Below are positions 55,133 to 64,000 of a stretch of 64,000 nucleotides of DNA, in pieces. The position numbers and the translations under genes are program-made. The notes beneath the pieces are model-generated. The model saw only the letters and a program-made list of their open reading frames with translations, was not told the DNA's origin and made no database searches. Source of the DNA: Deltaproteobacteria bacterium (GTDB lineage Bacteria > Desulfobacterota > Desulfobulbia > Desulfobulbales > Desulfurivibrionaceae); the NCBI GenBank assembly GCA_021847425.1, contig JAJZRF010000002.1, forward strand, positions 1 through 64,000, read 5' to 3'. The stretch's first letter is position 1; each line of letters starts with the position of its first letter.

Positions 55133-55414
55133 GTGGAACGATTGGTCACCTTTAAAGTGCTTGGCCAGGAGTATCCGCTCTATACAGATGCCCCGGAAAA
55201 AGATGTGCAGGAAATTTTGTCCTTGGTGAAAATGCAGCTGGAAGATGTTGGGCAAGCTTCTCAGCATGCTTTGCCCGCGAACAAGATCGGGATTTTAACG
55301 AGCTTGAACATCGCGGGTAAATACGTGAAGATGAAAAGGGAATACGAAGAATATAAGCAACGCGTTGAGGAAAAAATTGGTTTGCTCAGCGAAAGAATAG
55401 AGAAAAATTTTTAG
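55133..55414 (+). CDS. zapA: Cell division protein ZapA
   Basis: ZapA crosslinks FtsZ filaments. The 93-residue product has the N-terminal beta-hairpin domain MERLVTFKVLGQEYPLYTDA and the helix of ZapA (IGILTSLNIAGKYVKMKREY), followed by a coiled coil. The start is GTG at 55133. It follows zapB by 60 bases and precedes the 6S RNA locus, a long-standing gene order in Proteobacteria-type genomes. Confidence 0.88.
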   Translation: MERLVTFKVLGQEYPLYTDAPEKDVQEILSLVKMQLEDVGQASQHALPANKIGILTSLNIAGKYVKMKREYEEYKQRVEEKIGLLSERIEKNF

Positions 55415-55424
55415 ATATCATTGT

Positions 55425-55612
55425 GTTTTCCCCTGCCTTGTTAGTGATCTGGGAGAGTGTCTCGAGCCAACATTGAGATTGAGGGCGACTTTGCTGCTTC
55501 CGGAAAGGAATCCACTCCGGTGGAATTCCTTGAAGGGATTACAAGTACCGTCCACCTAACGCAGTTAGGTTCGATGTCACTGCCGGACACTTCAATGGCG
55601 GGGGATTTGGTT
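55425..55612 (+). ncRNA. ssrS: 6S RNA (SsrS)
   Basis: The sequence immediately after zapA fits 6S RNA, the sigma-70 holoenzyme inhibitor that mimics an open promoter. A closing stem pairs CCCCTGCC (55430-55437) with GGCGGGG (55597-55603). GAGCCAACATT (55464-55474) resembles the GAGCCGATATT segment of E. coli 6S. An apical hairpin, AAGGAATCCAC-TCCG-GTGGAATTCCTT (55505-55531), and the small hairpin CACCTAACGCAGTTAGGT near 55553 match the order of conserved elements, followed by GTCACTGCC. Ends are approximate. Confidence 0.8.
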
Positions 55613-56102
55613 GTTAGTTTACTGCCCATCTTCGGGATATTATGTTGGGCATTTATATAATATTGTGTGGTGAAGGCCTTCGTGCAGGCAGAATAAACAG
55701 TTATTTTGCTCTGCCATCAAGAGGATGCGAAAACGGTAGGATCTGCCGCTTTTCCCCGAGGGGGAACCGTGCAAAGGATTGTGTTTCAGGTCTCTTGTTG
55801 CGTCATACGACAAAAAAACTCTCCGGTGATATGGGGAGATATTATATTGAAAGTGTGGAAAACAGTCGTCTGAGGACTTGTTGCCAAGACAAGAGATTTG
55901 CACCTGAAATATCCTTTTTTTCGTTTTTGTTTCCTCCTGATTTCCTTCCTCCGGTTCCCACATAAGGGTTGGTGGCTTTTGTTGCAGACCTGATAGTAAG
56001 GCTTGCAATATCCCCTCTCCACTCCTTTTACCCATGAGCGCGACATGACCGCGAATGGTCTTGTGCGTGCTTTTCAGATAAATTTGACATGAGGTTGTCT
56101 CC
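55613..56102. other. 490-base non-coding stretch between 6S RNA and rny
   Basis: No credible protein frame is present. Visible structure: TGCCCA/TGGGCA flanking 55623-55651, a hairpin with GGCAGA/TCTGCC around 55693-55724, TTCCCC/GGGGAA around 55757-55769, and CTCTCC/GGGGAG near 55826-55845. These could belong to the 6S transcript tail, the rny leader or another small RNA; none is recognised. Confidence 0.4.
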
Positions 56103-57662
56103 GTGACTGTACAAATAATATTAGCGATTGTACTTGGCATATGCTGTGGAGTTGGCCTTGGTTTTCTGGTGCGCAAGAAGTTTCTTGAAGATCGCAGGGA
56201 AAATCTTGAGGCGCAGGGACGCAAGCTTATTGAAAACGCTTTGGCCGAAGCAGAGCAAATTAAAAAAGAAGCTGTTCTGCAAAGCAAGGATGAAGCTTAT
56301 GCTCTGAAACAGGAAGCAGAAAAGGAAATTAAGGCGCTCAAGAAAGATGTTCTTGAGGAGGAGAAAAAGTTCATCCAAAAACTTGAACAGATTGAGCGGA
56401 AAATGGATTTTCTGGACAAGCGGGAGATGGATTTCTTAAAAAAGGAACAGTCCTTTGCCCGGGAGGAAGAGGTTTTGGGGCGTCGACAAAAAGAGATTGA
56501 TCTTGTTATCGAAGAACAGCGCGTCCAGCTTGAAAAAATTTCCGGAATATCTCGTGAGGAAGCCAAAAAGCAGCTTACGGACAGCATCGAAAGTGAAGCA
56601 CGGATGGAAGCCGCCAAGATGGTGGTCAAGATTGAAAACGAAATGAAGATTCAGGCCGATAAAAAGGCAAAGGATATCATTGCCCTGGCCATTTCTCGAT
56701 ATGCCGGCGATTATGTCGCGGAAAAAACCGTTTCCGTTGTGCCTTTGCCAAATGAGGAGATGAAGGGGAGGATCATCGGCCGTGAAGGCCGGAATATCCG
56801 GGCTATCGAAGCCGCAACCGGAATCGACATCATTATTGACGACACCCCGGAAGCGGTGATCCTCTCGGGCTTTAATCCTGTCCGACGTGAGATTGCCCGT
56901 CAATCCCTGGAGCGATTGATCACCGATGGCCGAATTCATCCCGCCAGAATCGAGGAGATTGTGGAAAAGGTGAGCGAGGAGCTTGAGGTGACCATGCGGG
57001 AAGCAGGGGAACAGGCAACCTTTGATGTGGGAGCCCATGGCGTCAATTTGGAGTTGATCAAGCTGCTCGGTCGTCTCAAATACCGGACCAGCTATGGTCA
57101 GAATGTTTTGCAGCATTCCTTGGAGGTTGCCTTTCTCTGCGGCATTATGGCGGCCGAACTTGGAATTGATGTGAAACGGGCAAAGCGGGCCGGGTTGTTG
57201 CATGATATCGGCAAGGCCGTGGATCATGAGATTGAGGGATCACACGCCAGCATTGGCGCGGATTTGGCTAAAAAATATGGTGAATCATCGGTTATTGTGC
57301 ATGCTATTGCCGCCCATCATGAAGATGTTCCGCCGGATGGAGTTCTTGATGTTCTCGTGCAATCTGCTGACGCCCTCTCCGGCGCCCGGCCCGGGGCGCG
57401 AAAGGAAATGCTGGAGTCGTATGTCAAACGGCTTGAGGATCTTGAGAAGATTGCCAACTCTTTCAAGGGGGTTGAAAAATCCTACGCCATTCAAGCTGGC
57501 CGTGAAGTGCGGATCATAGTCAACAGTGGGGTGATCAGCGATGCCGAGGCAATGATAGTCAGTAAGGACATTGTCAAGAAGATCGAGCAGGAATTGACCT
57601 ATCCCGGTCAGATTCGTGTCACCGTAATCCGGGAAACCAGGGCAGTGGAATACGCCAAATAG
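56103..57662 (+). CDS. rny: Ribonuclease Y
   Basis: RNase Y is a membrane-anchored endoribonuclease starting mRNA decay. The N-terminal membrane segment ([20 protein letters not shown]) is followed by a long coiled coil to about residue 190, a KH domain ([19 protein letters not shown]) and an HD domain with [27 protein letters not shown] and AHHEDV. The start is GTG at 56103 with ACATGAGG upstream. At 519 residues it is full length. Coexistence with RNase G is notable but known in this group. A strong terminator follows. Confidence 0.97.
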   Translation: MTVQIILAIVLGICCGVGLGFLVRKKFLEDRRENLEAQGRKLIENALAEAEQIKKEAVLQSKDEAYALKQEAEKEIKALKKDVLEEEKKFIQKLEQIERKMDFLDKREMDFLKKEQSFAREEEVLGRRQKEIDLVIEEQRVQLEKISGISREEAKKQLTDSIESEARMEAAKMVVKIENEMKIQADKKAKDIIALAISRYAGDYVAEKTVSVVPLPNEEMKGRIIGREGRNIRAIEAATGIDIIIDDTPEAVILSGFNPVRREIARQSLERLITDGRIHPARIEEIVEKVSEELEVTMREAGEQATFDVGAHGVNLELIKLLGRLKYRTSYGQNVLQHSLEVAFLCGIMAAELGIDVKRAKRAGLLHDIGKAVDHEIEGSHASIGADLAKKYGESSVIVHAIAAHHEDVPPDGVLDVLVQSADALSGARPGARKEMLESYVKRLEDLEKIANSFKGVEKSYAIQAGREVRIIVNSGVISDAEAMIVSKDIVKKIEQELTYPGQIRVTVIRETRAVEYAK

Positions 57663-57673
57663 TTAACGATTTT

Positions 57674-57719
57674 AAAAGCTGATGGAGCCCCTGTCGTCTG
57701 GGTCCATCAGCTTTTTTTT
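57674..57719 (+). terminator. Strong terminator after rny, upstream of tyrS
   Basis: AAAAGCTGATGGA (57674-57686) pairs perfectly with TCCATCAGCTTTT (57703-57715) and runs into a T-tract. It ends only 30 bases before the tyrS ATG, leaving little room for a separate promoter. Confidence 0.9.
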
Positions 57720-57749
57720 GAGGCGAGACCATCTATTGTTGACCATTAC

Positions 57750-58967
57750 ATGAATATATCAATTGAAAAACAGATAGAGTTGATCCAGCGCGGGGCTGTC
57801 AACGTTATTTCCCGAGCAGATCTTGTAAAGAAACTGGAAAAGTCGCAAACGACCGGAACGCCTTTAAAAATCAAGGCCGGGTTTGATCCGACCGCTCCGG
57901 ATCTTCATCTGGGGCATACTGTTCTTATTCAAAAACTGAAGCATTTCCAGGATCTCGGGCATGAGATTTGTTTTCTGATCGGGGATTTTACCGGGATGAT
58001 CGGGGATCCGACCGGCAAGTCCGAGACCCGGAAGCCTTTGACGGTCGAACAGGTGGAGAAAAATGCCGAGAGCTACAAAGAGCAGATCTTTAAGATTCTC
58101 GACCCGGAAAAAACGAAGATTGTTTTTAACAGCACCTGGCTGAATATGCTCACGTCTAAAGACTTCATCATGCTTGCCTCGCAACTTACCGTGGCGCGCA
58201 TGCTTGAGCGGGAGGATTTTAAGGTCCGTTTTGAAAATGAGCGGCCTATCAGCATTCATGAGTTTCTCTATCCCCTTATTCAGGGCTATGATTCTGTTGC
58301 TCTTAAGGCGGATGTGGAGATTGGGGGCACCGACCAGCTTTTCAATCTGCTCATGGGCCGGGATCTGCAACGGGTGTGGGGCCAGGAGCCCCAGGTGGTC
58401 ATCACCATGCCTTTGCTTGAAGGACTCGACGGGGTCAACAAAATGAGCAAATCCCTTGGCAATTATATCGGCATCACCGAAAAGGCCGATGATATCTATG
58501 GGAAAACCATGTCGGTTTCCGATGATCTCATGTTCCGGTATTTCGAGTTGCTCAGCGATCTTGCCGCGGAGCAAATAGATGCTCTCAAGGTGGAGATGCA
58601 GGCGGGACGGCTTCACCCCAAGGCGGTCAAGCAGCAGCTGGCCCGAGAATTAACTGGGCGCTTTTACGATGCCGTGACTGCCCAGAGGGCGGAAGAAAAT
58701 TTTGAGAAGATATTCAGCCAGCATGACAACCCGGAAGATATGCCCGCGATTGTCATGTCCGCCACTGAGGAAGGAGTCTGGCTGCCGAGACTCCTGGTTG
58801 AAACCCAGTTGGTCAGCGGAACCGGAGAGGCCCGGCGGATGATCCAGCAGAATGCTGTTTCTATTAATGGTGACAAGGTGAGCGACATAGAGCATCTCGT
58901 TATGGCCCAAGGCGAAATTATCCTCAAGGTCGGCAAGCGGCGTTTTTGCAAGGTTGTATTCACTTAG
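57750..58967 (+). CDS. tyrS: Tyrosyl-tRNA synthetase
   Basis: TyrS charges tRNA-Tyr. The HIGH-type site is [18 protein letters not shown], the KMSKS site is [15 protein letters not shown], and the C-terminal S4-like RNA-binding domain is [18 protein letters not shown]. Gaps and length (405) fit the TyrRS group with a small S4 domain. No obvious Shine-Dalgarno is near the ATG, and a terminator lies immediately upstream, so its transcription start needs attention. It is followed by a terminator at 58991-59030. Confidence 0.97.
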   Translation: MNISIEKQIELIQRGAVNVISRADLVKKLEKSQTTGTPLKIKAGFDPTAPDLHLGHTVLIQKLKHFQDLGHEICFLIGDFTGMIGDPTGKSETRKPLTVEQVEKNAESYKEQIFKILDPEKTKIVFNSTWLNMLTSKDFIMLASQLTVARMLEREDFKVRFENERPISIHEFLYPLIQGYDSVALKADVEIGGTDQLFNLLMGRDLQRVWGQEPQVVITMPLLEGLDGVNKMSKSLGNYIGITEKADDIYGKTMSVSDDLMFRYFELLSDLAAEQIDALKVEMQAGRLHPKAVKQQLARELTGRFYDAVTAQRAEENFEKIFSQHDNPEDMPAIVMSATEEGVWLPRLLVETQLVSGTGEARRMIQQNAVSINGDKVSDIEHLVMAQGEIILKVGKRRFCKVVFT

Positions 58968-58990
58968 GTTCACAGCCTGCGAGAGGTAAC

Positions 58991-59030
58991 AAAAAAATGG
59001 GGATTCGATTAGTTCGATTCCCCATTTTTT
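58991..59030. terminator. Bidirectional terminator after tyrS
   Basis: AAAAAATGGGGA (starting 58992) pairs with TCCCCATTTTTT, ending near 59030, around a TTCGATTAGTTCGAT centre. Flanking A and T runs let it act on both strands, for tyrS and for the minus-strand gene ending at 59169. Confidence 0.85.
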
Positions 59031-59168
59031 GTTGATGGCACAGCGAAAAACAAGGAGTAAGCGAAGGAAATACCTGCTTTCTGCAAGATCATGCTGGATA
59101 TCAGGCCGGTAGTTTGTCCCGGCCCCGTGCTGGATGGTCTGTTTTTTTTAGCGTCACCGTCCGGGGAA

Positions 59169-59588
59169 CTATTTGCCCGCGTCGATTTTTTCTTGCTTGA
59201 TCTTGAGGCACTTGTGGCTGTAGTCATCGAACTCGGCGCAGGTACTCAGGACAAAGGCCTCCTGCCGGGGATAAAAGGCGCATTTGCTCTGGTAGTCGCA
59301 GGTTTTGTTGAACGAATCCCAATGCTGGCATTCTTCGGTACATTCCAGATTGTTATAGGTATAGATGGTCTTTTCAAAGAGGCATTTCTTGTCGAAATCG
59401 TCCCAGTACTGGCACTCCCGCACTGCCAGGGCCTGGCCCAAAGGTCCGGCCTGCCCCCCTGCACAGATCACGGCAAGATCCCGGTCGCGGTAGATCTCCC
59501 CTTTTTGGAGGTGCACCTCCTTGGCCCTGATGGCGCCGGGAAGGGCAAGCAGGAAAACAGACAACAGAAGCAGCAGGCGCGGATTCAT
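59169..59588 (-). CDS. Exported small protein with C-W-D-x-F-x-K-C repeats
   Basis: A signal peptide (LLLLLSVFLLALPGAIRA) with likely cleavage near residue 22 precedes a 117-residue mature protein. It contains three repeats built on C-x2-[WF]-D-x-[FY]-x-K-x-C: CQYWDDFDKKC, CQHWDSFNKTC and CAEFDDYSHKC, about 30 residues apart, plus further Cys. Disulfides in the periplasm seem likely. I do not recognise a family. It is a lone minus-strand gene bounded by the tyrS terminator on one side and a 262-base spacer without evident features on the other. Confidence 0.75.
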   Translation of the reverse strand: MNPRLLLLLSVFLLALPGAIRAKEVHLQKGEIYRDRDLAVICAGGQAGPLGQALAVRECQYWDDFDKKCLFEKTIYTYNNLECTEECQHWDSFNKTCDYQSKCAFYPRQEAFVLSTCAEFDDYSHKCLKIKQEKIDAGK

Positions 59589-59850
59589 AATCGTATCCTT
59601 TTGTGTGGGCAGGCCGGACCAGAGGCCTCAGGGGCAACGTCCCGTTTGCCATTCTTTTGTTGCCGGTAAAAAACCAGCGTTGCGGATCAAGATTTCCCGG
59701 TCCCCGCATTGAGGCGAGCAGCAGGCACTATTTCTAAGATCGCACATCTCGCCGTGGTTTTGGTTCCATCGCAACCATCCCGGCCGAACACCTGCATGCA
59801 ACCATTATGCAAAAAGCATCCGGCCGCTGCAATTTTTTTTTGGAAGGGGA

Positions 59851-60615
59851 CTACCTCACAAAGTAGACACAGGCGACAATACTCCCGATCCCCACCACGA
59901 TTCGTCGCAGCATCAGCGGGCTCATCCGTCCCGCCAGCCTGCCTCCCGCGACGCCACCGGCAAGGGCGCCAACCGCCATGACCAGGGCGGCCGGCCACAC
60001 CACCTGTCCGGAAAAAAGGAAGAACACTGCGGCGGAGATATTGACAGTGAAGGCGATGAACTGTTTCAGGGCATTGAGCCGGGTCAGCGAATCGTCCACG
60101 GCAATCCCCAGAACCGCCAGGATGATCACGCTCAATCCGGCGCCGAAATATCCGCCGTAAATCGCGGCGGAGGTTACCGGCACCAGCGCCCATCTGTCAT
60201 GCGCATGGCTGCCGTTGCTCTGCCCGGGGCGTCGCACAAGCCAGGCGCGGATTTTGTCCTGCGCAGCCAGCAATAGTGCAGCAAACAGGATCAAATAAGG
60301 CACCAGGACGCGAAAGAGATGATTTCCTGTGTGCAGGAGCAGAAAACCGCCGAAGATTCCTCCGAAAACGCTTGCGGGGAGAAGAAGCCAAAGCCTTTGA
60401 GTCTGGCCGCGAAGATCTTTTTTCTGGGCGAAGGTCGCCCCCAGATATCCCGGACAGAGCGCCACGGTGTTGGTCACGTTTGCTGCTACGGGTGGGAGCC
60501 CCACTGCGATAAGCATCGGAAAGGTGATCAGCGTGCCGCCCCCGGCCAGGGCATTCACGCCACCGCCGACAACGGCAGCCAGGCCAACAATAATCAGGTC
60601 AACGCCACCTGTCAT
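59851..60615 (-). CDS. TauE/SafE family anion exporter
   Basis: The 254-residue membrane protein has about eight hydrophobic segments and the family repeats: [20 protein letters not shown] near the N-terminus and [16 protein letters not shown] in the second half, matching the two TauE/SafE (DUF81) halves. These export sulfite, sulfoacetate or related organosulfonates, which would suit a sulfur-metabolising host, but the substrate cannot be read from sequence. It overlaps the GntR regulator by four bases (60612-60615), so regulator and transporter form an operon. Confidence 0.88.
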   Translation of the reverse strand: MTGGVDLIIVGLAAVVGGGVNALAGGGTLITFPMLIAVGLPPVAANVTNTVALCPGYLGATFAQKKDLRGQTQRLWLLLPASVFGGIFGGFLLLHTGNHLFRVLVPYLILFAALLLAAQDKIRAWLVRRPGQSNGSHAHDRWALVPVTSAAIYGGYFGAGLSVIILAVLGIAVDDSLTRLNALKQFIAFTVNISAAVFFLFSGQVVWPAALVMAVGALAGGVAGGRLAGRMSPLMLRRIVVGIGSIVACVYFVR

Positions 60616-61319
60616 TCTTTCTCCATGACGGAAAGGGTTGCGCCGTGAATGTCGAGCATGGCGGTTGTGGTTGCCACGGCTTGAGATGCGTCATGGGTTT
60701 CGATGGCCGCCAGCAATTTGTCGTGCAGGTCAGCGGTTTGCGAACCCTTGCCGTCATCGGCGGTCCACAGGGCGGCAAGTGCTTCACGCAGGGTAAAGGC
60801 AAAGGTGCGATAGAGGTCGGCAAGAACTTCGTTGCCTGCGGCGTTTGCCACCGCACAGTGGAAGGAAATATCCGCATCGAGCGCTGCCGCCGCATCGTTA
60901 CCGGACAGGGCGTCATGCCGCATCCGGAGAAAGCCGCGCATGCGTTCCAGATCGGTTTCCTCCCGCCGTTTTGCAGCGAGGCGCACGATTTCGAGTTCCA
61001 GGGTTCTGCGGACTTCATTGACCTCGCGGATCCTGGCCCGGCGAAGTCTCTGGGCGAGGGGTTCCTTGTGCGAGGGCAGGGCCCGGACATAGGTCCCGTC
61101 ACCCTGGCGCACCTCCAGCATGCCATTGTGGGCCAAAACGCGAATCGCTTCGCGGAGGGTGGAGCGGCCAACGCCGAGCTCTTTCATGAGAAGCGGCTCG
61201 GCGGACAATTTTGAACCAATGGCATACTCGCCCGCTGAAATAGCACTCTGCAGGTGCTCAATCACCTGACCGGTGAGTTGTGATGGCTTGATTGTATTGT
61301 TTGATTTTATATTCATCAT
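60612..61319 (-). CDS. FadR/GntR family transcriptional regulator
   Basis: An N-terminal winged helix has [20 protein letters not shown] and [20 protein letters not shown] (GntR signature). The C-terminal FCD domain has [20 protein letters not shown] and later His residues that usually bind a metal and a carboxylate ligand. The 235-residue length is normal. It is the first gene of a two-gene operon with the TauE/SafE exporter and probably controls it in response to an organic acid or sulfonate; this is inference from context. Confidence 0.93.
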   Translation of the reverse strand: MMNIKSNNTIKPSQLTGQVIEHLQSAISAGEYAIGSKLSAEPLLMKELGVGRSTLREAIRVLAHNGMLEVRQGDGTYVRALPSHKEPLAQRLRRARIREVNEVRRTLELEIVRLAAKRREETDLERMRGFLRMRHDALSGNDAAAALDADISFHCAVANAAGNEVLADLYRTFAFTLREALAALWTADDGKGSQTADLHDKLLAAIETHDASQAVATTTAMLDIHGATLSVMEKE

Positions 61320-61483
61320 ATCATCAGATGTTTTATGGATTATAAAATGTCACAGAGAACGTGTCAATGCCAATCAGTCGTCCTAACTCTGTGTTTCCTT
61401 CCGTGTCTGGCAAGAATCGTGGGCGCAAGCGGCAACCGCACGGCCGGAAAGAGAGGGAAGGGGAAGATAGTTCCACCCCCTTC

Positions 61484-63937
61484 TTACTTCGCGCCCCTTT
61501 TTTTCTGCATGATCTTTTCAAGCTCTCCGCCATCGACAATCTCCTGCCGGATCAGGATGTTGGCCAGGATGTCGATCTGCTGCCAGTTGGCCTCCACCAG
61601 TTCCTTGGCCATTCGCGTGGCCTTGTCGATCCAGAGGCGGACCTGGCGTTCCACCACCTCCTGGAAAAGCTGCTTGTTCACGTTGCGGCTCAAGGTGTCG
61701 GCATGGACAAAACCCAGCTCCTCGTCCATGCCGAGGTTGGCAATAGCGGTGTAAGCCTGGCGGGTCGCATCCTCAAGGTCGCTGGCAGCCCCGGTGTCCA
61801 TGCCCTTTGAGCCGAATTTTTTTATGCTTGTCGTTCTTCCTGCCATGAGCACGCAGATGTTGTTGAATATCTCCTCTTTCGAGAGATTGCTGGGGAAATC
61901 CTCGAAGCTGTAGGAGATGAAACCCAGGGTCCGCAACCGCGGGGCAATGGTGACCTGCTCGATTTTGGTATTCGGGAGCAGCAGGTAGGAGAGCACCGCA
62001 TGCCCGGCCTCGTGGAAAGCGGTCATGCGCAGGTCTTCCTCCAGGTTGCGGATATGTTTTTTTTCAAGCTTCGAGCCGTACTTGATGATGTTGATCTGTT
62101 CGATAAGGATCTCTTCGCTGATGCAGTCAAGGCCGTGGCGGATGGCGTGGAGGGAGGCCTCCTTGCCGATGCGCTGCAGCTCGTAGCCGTTCATGCCGGA
62201 GATGTAGCGCACCACCTTGTCCACGTCGATCTTGCCGTTGTTGGGCTTTTTCAGGATCTGCTCGACGAAGAAGCGCCGCGCCTCCCGGTCAAGCTCCGGC
62301 GCCTCGACAAAGGTGTCGATGCGTTCAGGCTCGATGAGCAGGGGAGGCACCTCCTCCCGGCTCACCGCCGTAACCACGGTGAACACCGACTCCTCCGGCT
62401 CGGCGGAAAGCGCGTCGAGCTCCAGGGCGAGCTGGTCGGCGGGCACGCCGGTCAGCATCCCCTCCATCAGCCCCTTGACGTCGATGCCGTCCAGAAAAAC
62501 GATGCTGGGCGCGTATTCCCGCGCCTTGAGATAGACCTGCCGGATGTATTCGTTGTCAAACAGCTCGGTGCGGGAGACATAGATGTAGGGCCGGCCTGCC
62601 TCCCTGGCAAAGGCCTTGCCCAGCAGGGTTTTGCCGACGCCGGGAGGGCCGTGGAGCAGCATGCCCTTGGGCAGACTGATGGAAAACTTCTTCACCAGCT
62701 CGGGATGTTTCAGGATATTGATGATCTGCTTCAGGGTGGTTTTGGTCTGACGGTTGCCGGCGATGTTTTCAAAGCCGATCTCGGAAAATTCGACGGCCGG
62801 CCGTTCGTTGCGCAACAGCCCCTTGCTCACGGGCAGGGCGCGGGTTTCCGCCCCGGCCAGGCTGAAGATGAGGCTTTCTCCCCGCTGGTACTCATTCCAG
62901 GTCAGCTCCACGGTCTGGTTTTTTTTGTAGATCAGGGGCAGGATCTGGTCGCCGGCCTCCGAGAGCCGCTGGCGCGAGGCCTCACCCTTTTTGGTGACCT
63001 TGAAGATGATCCGGGCCGGAGGGGTGGGCAATTGCCGCAGGCTGCGGGTGATCTTGAAGAGCACCTCGTCGGGCAGCTTCTGCTTCACCTTTTTTGCGGT
63101 AATCGCCGGACCCAGGGAGAGCACCAGCAGCGGCACCAGCCCCTTGAGATCGGGAAACTCAAGGGCGATTCCCTTTTGGCGGAAATGTCCGGCCAGCTGT
63201 AACAGGGAATCCGTGCCGATGCGGACCATGGCGTTTATGCCCAGCCGGTTGAAGAGAACGATATAGTTCTGGGCCAGGGTGGCCAGGAGCTTGGGGGCGA
63301 TAGCCTCCTGGAGGATCTCGCCTGTCAGCTTCTTTTCCTTGGCGATTGCATCCATGATCAGGTTCTGGGCCCGGGTCTTGCTGCGCCGGAAGGTGGCCAA
63401 AAATTCCTTGCCCTGGTAAAGGGCGCTGCCCAAGGTGGAGGTGAAGATGAAGATCACCTCCCGGCAGTTGATGCCGCTGTCCGGATCCTCTTTGCTGATC
63501 AGGTCGAGCAGCGCCATCTGCAGCTGGTTGCTCGCCATTTCAATGGATTCAAAAAGGATGATGGCGCAGGGGGTGGCGCGGAGAAAGCGGATCAACTCGC
63601 CTTCCTGGATTTCCTGGCCGACGACCTGGGGGGCAAGGAGCTGGGCGGCGTTTTCCGGATCGCTGTAGCGTTCCAGGTCGAAGTGCTTGAAGCCGTCATA
63701 CTCCTTGAGCATGTTGCAGAGAACCCGGGCCAGATAGATCTTACCCACGCCCGGCGGGCCCAGGAAGGTGAAGATCGCCTTGGGCGGCGCCTCCTTGGGC
63801 GGACGGAAAGCCATGTGGATGAAGGCGTCCACCACTTCGTCGATGGCGTCGTTCTGGTCGAGAACGATCTTTTTCAGTTCCCGGCGGATGGCCTCAAACT
63901 GCTTGAGCTGATTTTTTTTGGGTCCGGAACGTGGCAA
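61484..63937 (-). CDS. Soluble FtsH-like M41 metalloprotease with tandem, degenerate AAA modules
   Basis: Residues 20-170 resemble a Clp-type AAA domain: GPPGVGK at 60-66 is followed by Ile rather than Thr/Ser, and the Walker B position reads CAIILFESIE. Residues 390-560 resemble FtsH: Walker A GPPGVGKTLL at 430 is intact, but Walker B is SIVFLDGID (Gly484 in place of the catalytic Glu) and the second-region-of-homology segment VTAVSREEV lacks the sensor Asn. The M41 protease has HEAGH at 642-646 and Asp720 in AASDLEDAT. No membrane segment is visible. The start is TTG at 63937 with GGGAGAA upstream. It is probably a protease with impaired or altered ATP hydrolysis. Confidence 0.85.
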   Translation of the reverse strand: MPRSGPKKNQLKQFEAIRRELKKIVLDQNDAIDEVVDAFIHMAFRPPKEAPPKAIFTFLGPPGVGKIYLARVLCNMLKEYDGFKHFDLERYSDPENAAQLLAPQVVGQEIQEGELIRFLRATPCAIILFESIEMASNQLQMALLDLISKEDPDSGINCREVIFIFTSTLGSALYQGKEFLATFRRSKTRAQNLIMDAIAKEKKLTGEILQEAIAPKLLATLAQNYIVLFNRLGINAMVRIGTDSLLQLAGHFRQKGIALEFPDLKGLVPLLVLSLGPAITAKKVKQKLPDEVLFKITRSLRQLPTPPARIIFKVTKKGEASRQRLSEAGDQILPLIYKKNQTVELTWNEYQRGESLIFSLAGAETRALPVSKGLLRNERPAVEFSEIGFENIAGNRQTKTTLKQIINILKHPELVKKFSISLPKGMLLHGPPGVGKTLLGKAFAREAGRPYIYVSRTELFDNEYIRQVYLKAREYAPSIVFLDGIDVKGLMEGMLTGVPADQLALELDALSAEPEESVFTVVTAVSREEVPPLLIEPERIDTFVEAPELDREARRFFVEQILKKPNNGKIDVDKVVRYISGMNGYELQRIGKEASLHAIRHGLDCISEEILIEQINIIKYGSKLEKKHIRNLEEDLRMTAFHEAGHAVLSYLLLPNTKIEQVTIAPRLRTLGFISYSFEDFPSNLSKEEIFNNICVLMAGRTTSIKKFGSKGMDTGAASDLEDATRQAYTAIANLGMDEELGFVHADTLSRNVNKQLFQEVVERQVRLWIDKATRMAKELVEANWQQIDILANILIRQEIVDGGELEKIMQKKRGAK

Positions 63938-64000
63938 GGGTTTTCTCCCATGAGGGTTTGCAGGCAGTTTCCTCCTTCCGGGCGGCTCAGGAGGTAGGCT

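Noticed and set aside
55670-55880. CsrB-like RNA with repeated GGA motifs
   Set aside because: About six GGA occurrences are seen, only slightly above chance for a G-rich sequence, and most are not in hairpin loops.

Overview
The window is a 64-kb chromosomal segment, GC-rich and densely coding. It most resembles a Desulfobacterota (Desulfobulbales-like, sulfur-metabolising delta-type) genome. That is an inference from gene order and content: ffh-rpsP-KH-rimM-trmD-SPOUT-rplS-rnhB, a two-domain B12-type radical SAM protein followed by rng-rplU-rpmA-obgE, a zapB-zapA-6S RNA-rny block, and a UGA-containing SelW-like selenoprotein. No species can be named from sequence alone.

Layout. 1-6.3 kb: translation and housekeeping operon on the plus strand (ffh 3' end, rpsP, khpA, rimM, trmD, a second SPOUT methyltransferase, rplS with its own promoter and terminator, rnhB, yraN, pdxA, tmk). 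6.4-13.3 kb: a TPR lipoprotein, a LolB-like lipoprotein, the radical SAM/DUF2344 protein and RNase G. 13.4-18.7 kb: rplU-rpmA-obgE-proB-proA-nadD. 18.7-22.7 kb: a Na/Pi transporter (minus), then malQ and a flavin reductase-like protein. 22.8-24.0 kb: tRNA-Glu(CTC) with a tyrosine recombinase gene packed against its 3' end and IS-like debris, the one clearly accessory spot. 24.0-30.0 kb, minus: valS, dgt, ABC-F. 30.1-41.1 kb, minus: a signalling island holding a histidine kinase with a membrane partner, ppsR, HD-GYP, FHA-cyclase, the SelW-like selenoprotein, a flavoprotein with a small Cys-rich partner, an NtrC-type regulator, a CheA-like kinase and a receiver. 41.3-48.5 kb: an OAS-like nucleotidyltransferase, a PHP phosphoesterase, pilT (plus), comEC and an RpoD-family sigma factor. 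49-59 kb, plus: rho, rpmE, prfA, prmC, murA, an IS remnant, zapB, zapA, 6S RNA, rny, tyrS. 59.1-64 kb, minus: a Cys-repeat exported protein, a TauE/SafE transporter with a GntR regulator, and a soluble FtsH-like metalloprotease fused to a second AAA module.

How it works together. Most of the window is growth machinery: ribosome biogenesis, tRNA modification and charging, termination and release, RNA decay, cell division and cofactor or amino-acid synthesis. The 30-41 kb island looks like signal integration: cyclic-nucleotide synthesis, c-di-GMP hydrolysis, His-Asp relays and a sigma-54 activator, with PpsR linking to PEP/pyruvate flux. PilT and ComEC together suggest type IV pili and possibly natural transformation.

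Most noteworthy: (1) the selW-like gene at 34835-35059, in which an in-frame UGA replaces the second Cys of a CxxC motif and is followed by a bacterial-SECIS-like hairpin; it would be missed by standard gene calling. (2) The 817-residue Clp-like/FtsH-like hybrid at 61484-63937, with an intact zinc-protease site but degenerate ATPase motifs. (3) The truncated integrase whose last codons lie inside the tRNA-Glu terminator. (4) 6S RNA between zapA and rny. (5) Several families of dispersed inverted repeats, one of which appears to have rewritten the C-terminus of PdxA. No CRISPR array or rRNA gene was seen.
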